Shown here: positions 6,406-6,566 of the stretch, piece by piece | Numbering within the stretch: the first letter of the stretch is position 1 | Layout: each line of letters begins with the position of its first letter | NCBI GenBank assembly: GCA_012962595.1 | Contig: DTXE01000123.1 | Coordinates: 1 to 6,566, forward strand | Direction of reading: 5' to 3' | Source: Syntrophaceae bacterium | GTDB taxonomy: Bacteria; Desulfobacterota; DTXE01 | DNA: 6,566 bases | Notes under the pieces: model-generated | Databases searched by the model: none | What the model was told of the DNA's origin: nothing | The model's input: the letters and a program-made list of their open reading frames with translations, nothing else | Translations under genes and position numbers: made by a program

Positions 6406-6566
6406 GTGTGGAGAAAACTATAGGTAAGGTCATTATTTAGGTGTGGAAAACTTAAGTGTGTCTAGATATTTTCTTTTTATCCATATCAACCAGTTGGCTC
6501 CAGTAGAATCACCAGATACCATTCCCATTTCTGAAGCTTACATTCTGGCTCACCTAAAATCCCATG
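6406..6566. other. Downstream flank without a supported gene
   Basis: 161 nt to the window edge. A + strand frame is open from GTG 6443 to the end, and a - strand frame runs from the edge to TGA at 6488-6486. Neither has a good ribosome site or recognisable residues. I see no promoter, repeat or RNA gene. Confidence 0.4.

Noticed and set aside
6194..6433. 79-codon - strand open frame over dsrD and the terminator
   Set aside because: Antisense to dsrD and runs through the terminator stem; low-complexity residues and no ribosome site.
6443..6566. + strand frame open from GTG 6443 to the edge, and short - strand frames in the same stretch
   Set aside because: About 41 codons without a good start signal or recognisable residues; it does not resemble the start of dsrN or other common dsr neighbours. 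Downstream sequence would settle it.

Overview
The window carries a dissimilatory sulfite reductase locus, dsrA-dsrB-dsrD, on the + strand. Divergent from it on the - strand is a two-gene cassette of sensor kinases. The DsrA and DsrB sequences have every cysteine expected for the siroheme-[4Fe-4S] sites and the inserted ferredoxin domains. They resemble the reductive bacterial type, and dsrD is typical of sulfate/sulfite reducers rather than sulfur oxidisers. With PAS-rich histidine kinases and a good sigma-54 promoter, this suggests an anaerobic sulfate- or sulfite-reducing bacterium, most likely Desulfobacterota (the former Deltaproteobacteria). Genus-level placement is not possible from the window. 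Base composition looks moderate and similar across all five genes, so there is no sign of recent transfer.

Layout. 30-2992 (- strand): a membrane-bound HAMP-PAS-PAS histidine kinase (2992-1172) is followed after 11 nt by a soluble receiver-histidine kinase hybrid (1160-30). The second gene's Shine-Dalgarno overlaps the first gene's stop codon. 2993-3373: a 381-nt divergent control region. It holds a sigma-70-like promoter for the kinase genes with palindromes at and within it, two CCCA-N15-TGGG dyads 28 nt apart, a near-consensus sigma-54 promoter facing dsrA, and a leader of about 130 nt with two copies of AAAGGAGGT. 3374-6305: dsrA (with an unusual N-terminal extension of about 50 residues), dsrB and dsrD, each with a good Shine-Dalgarno. 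6366-6405: a strong intrinsic terminator closing the operon. 6406-6566: no gene I can support.

How it may work. DsrAB reduces sulfite at a siroheme centre in the last step of sulfate respiration, and DsrD is known to stimulate DsrAB. The most interesting feature is regulatory. A sigma-54 promoter needs an AAA+ enhancer-binding activator, and two kinases, one with its own receiver domain, are encoded back-to-back with the operon. I infer a dedicated phosphorelay that senses redox or sulfur status and ends in a sigma-54 response regulator. No such regulator is in the window; it may lie beyond the left edge or elsewhere in the genome. This link rests on gene arrangement and promoter motifs only.
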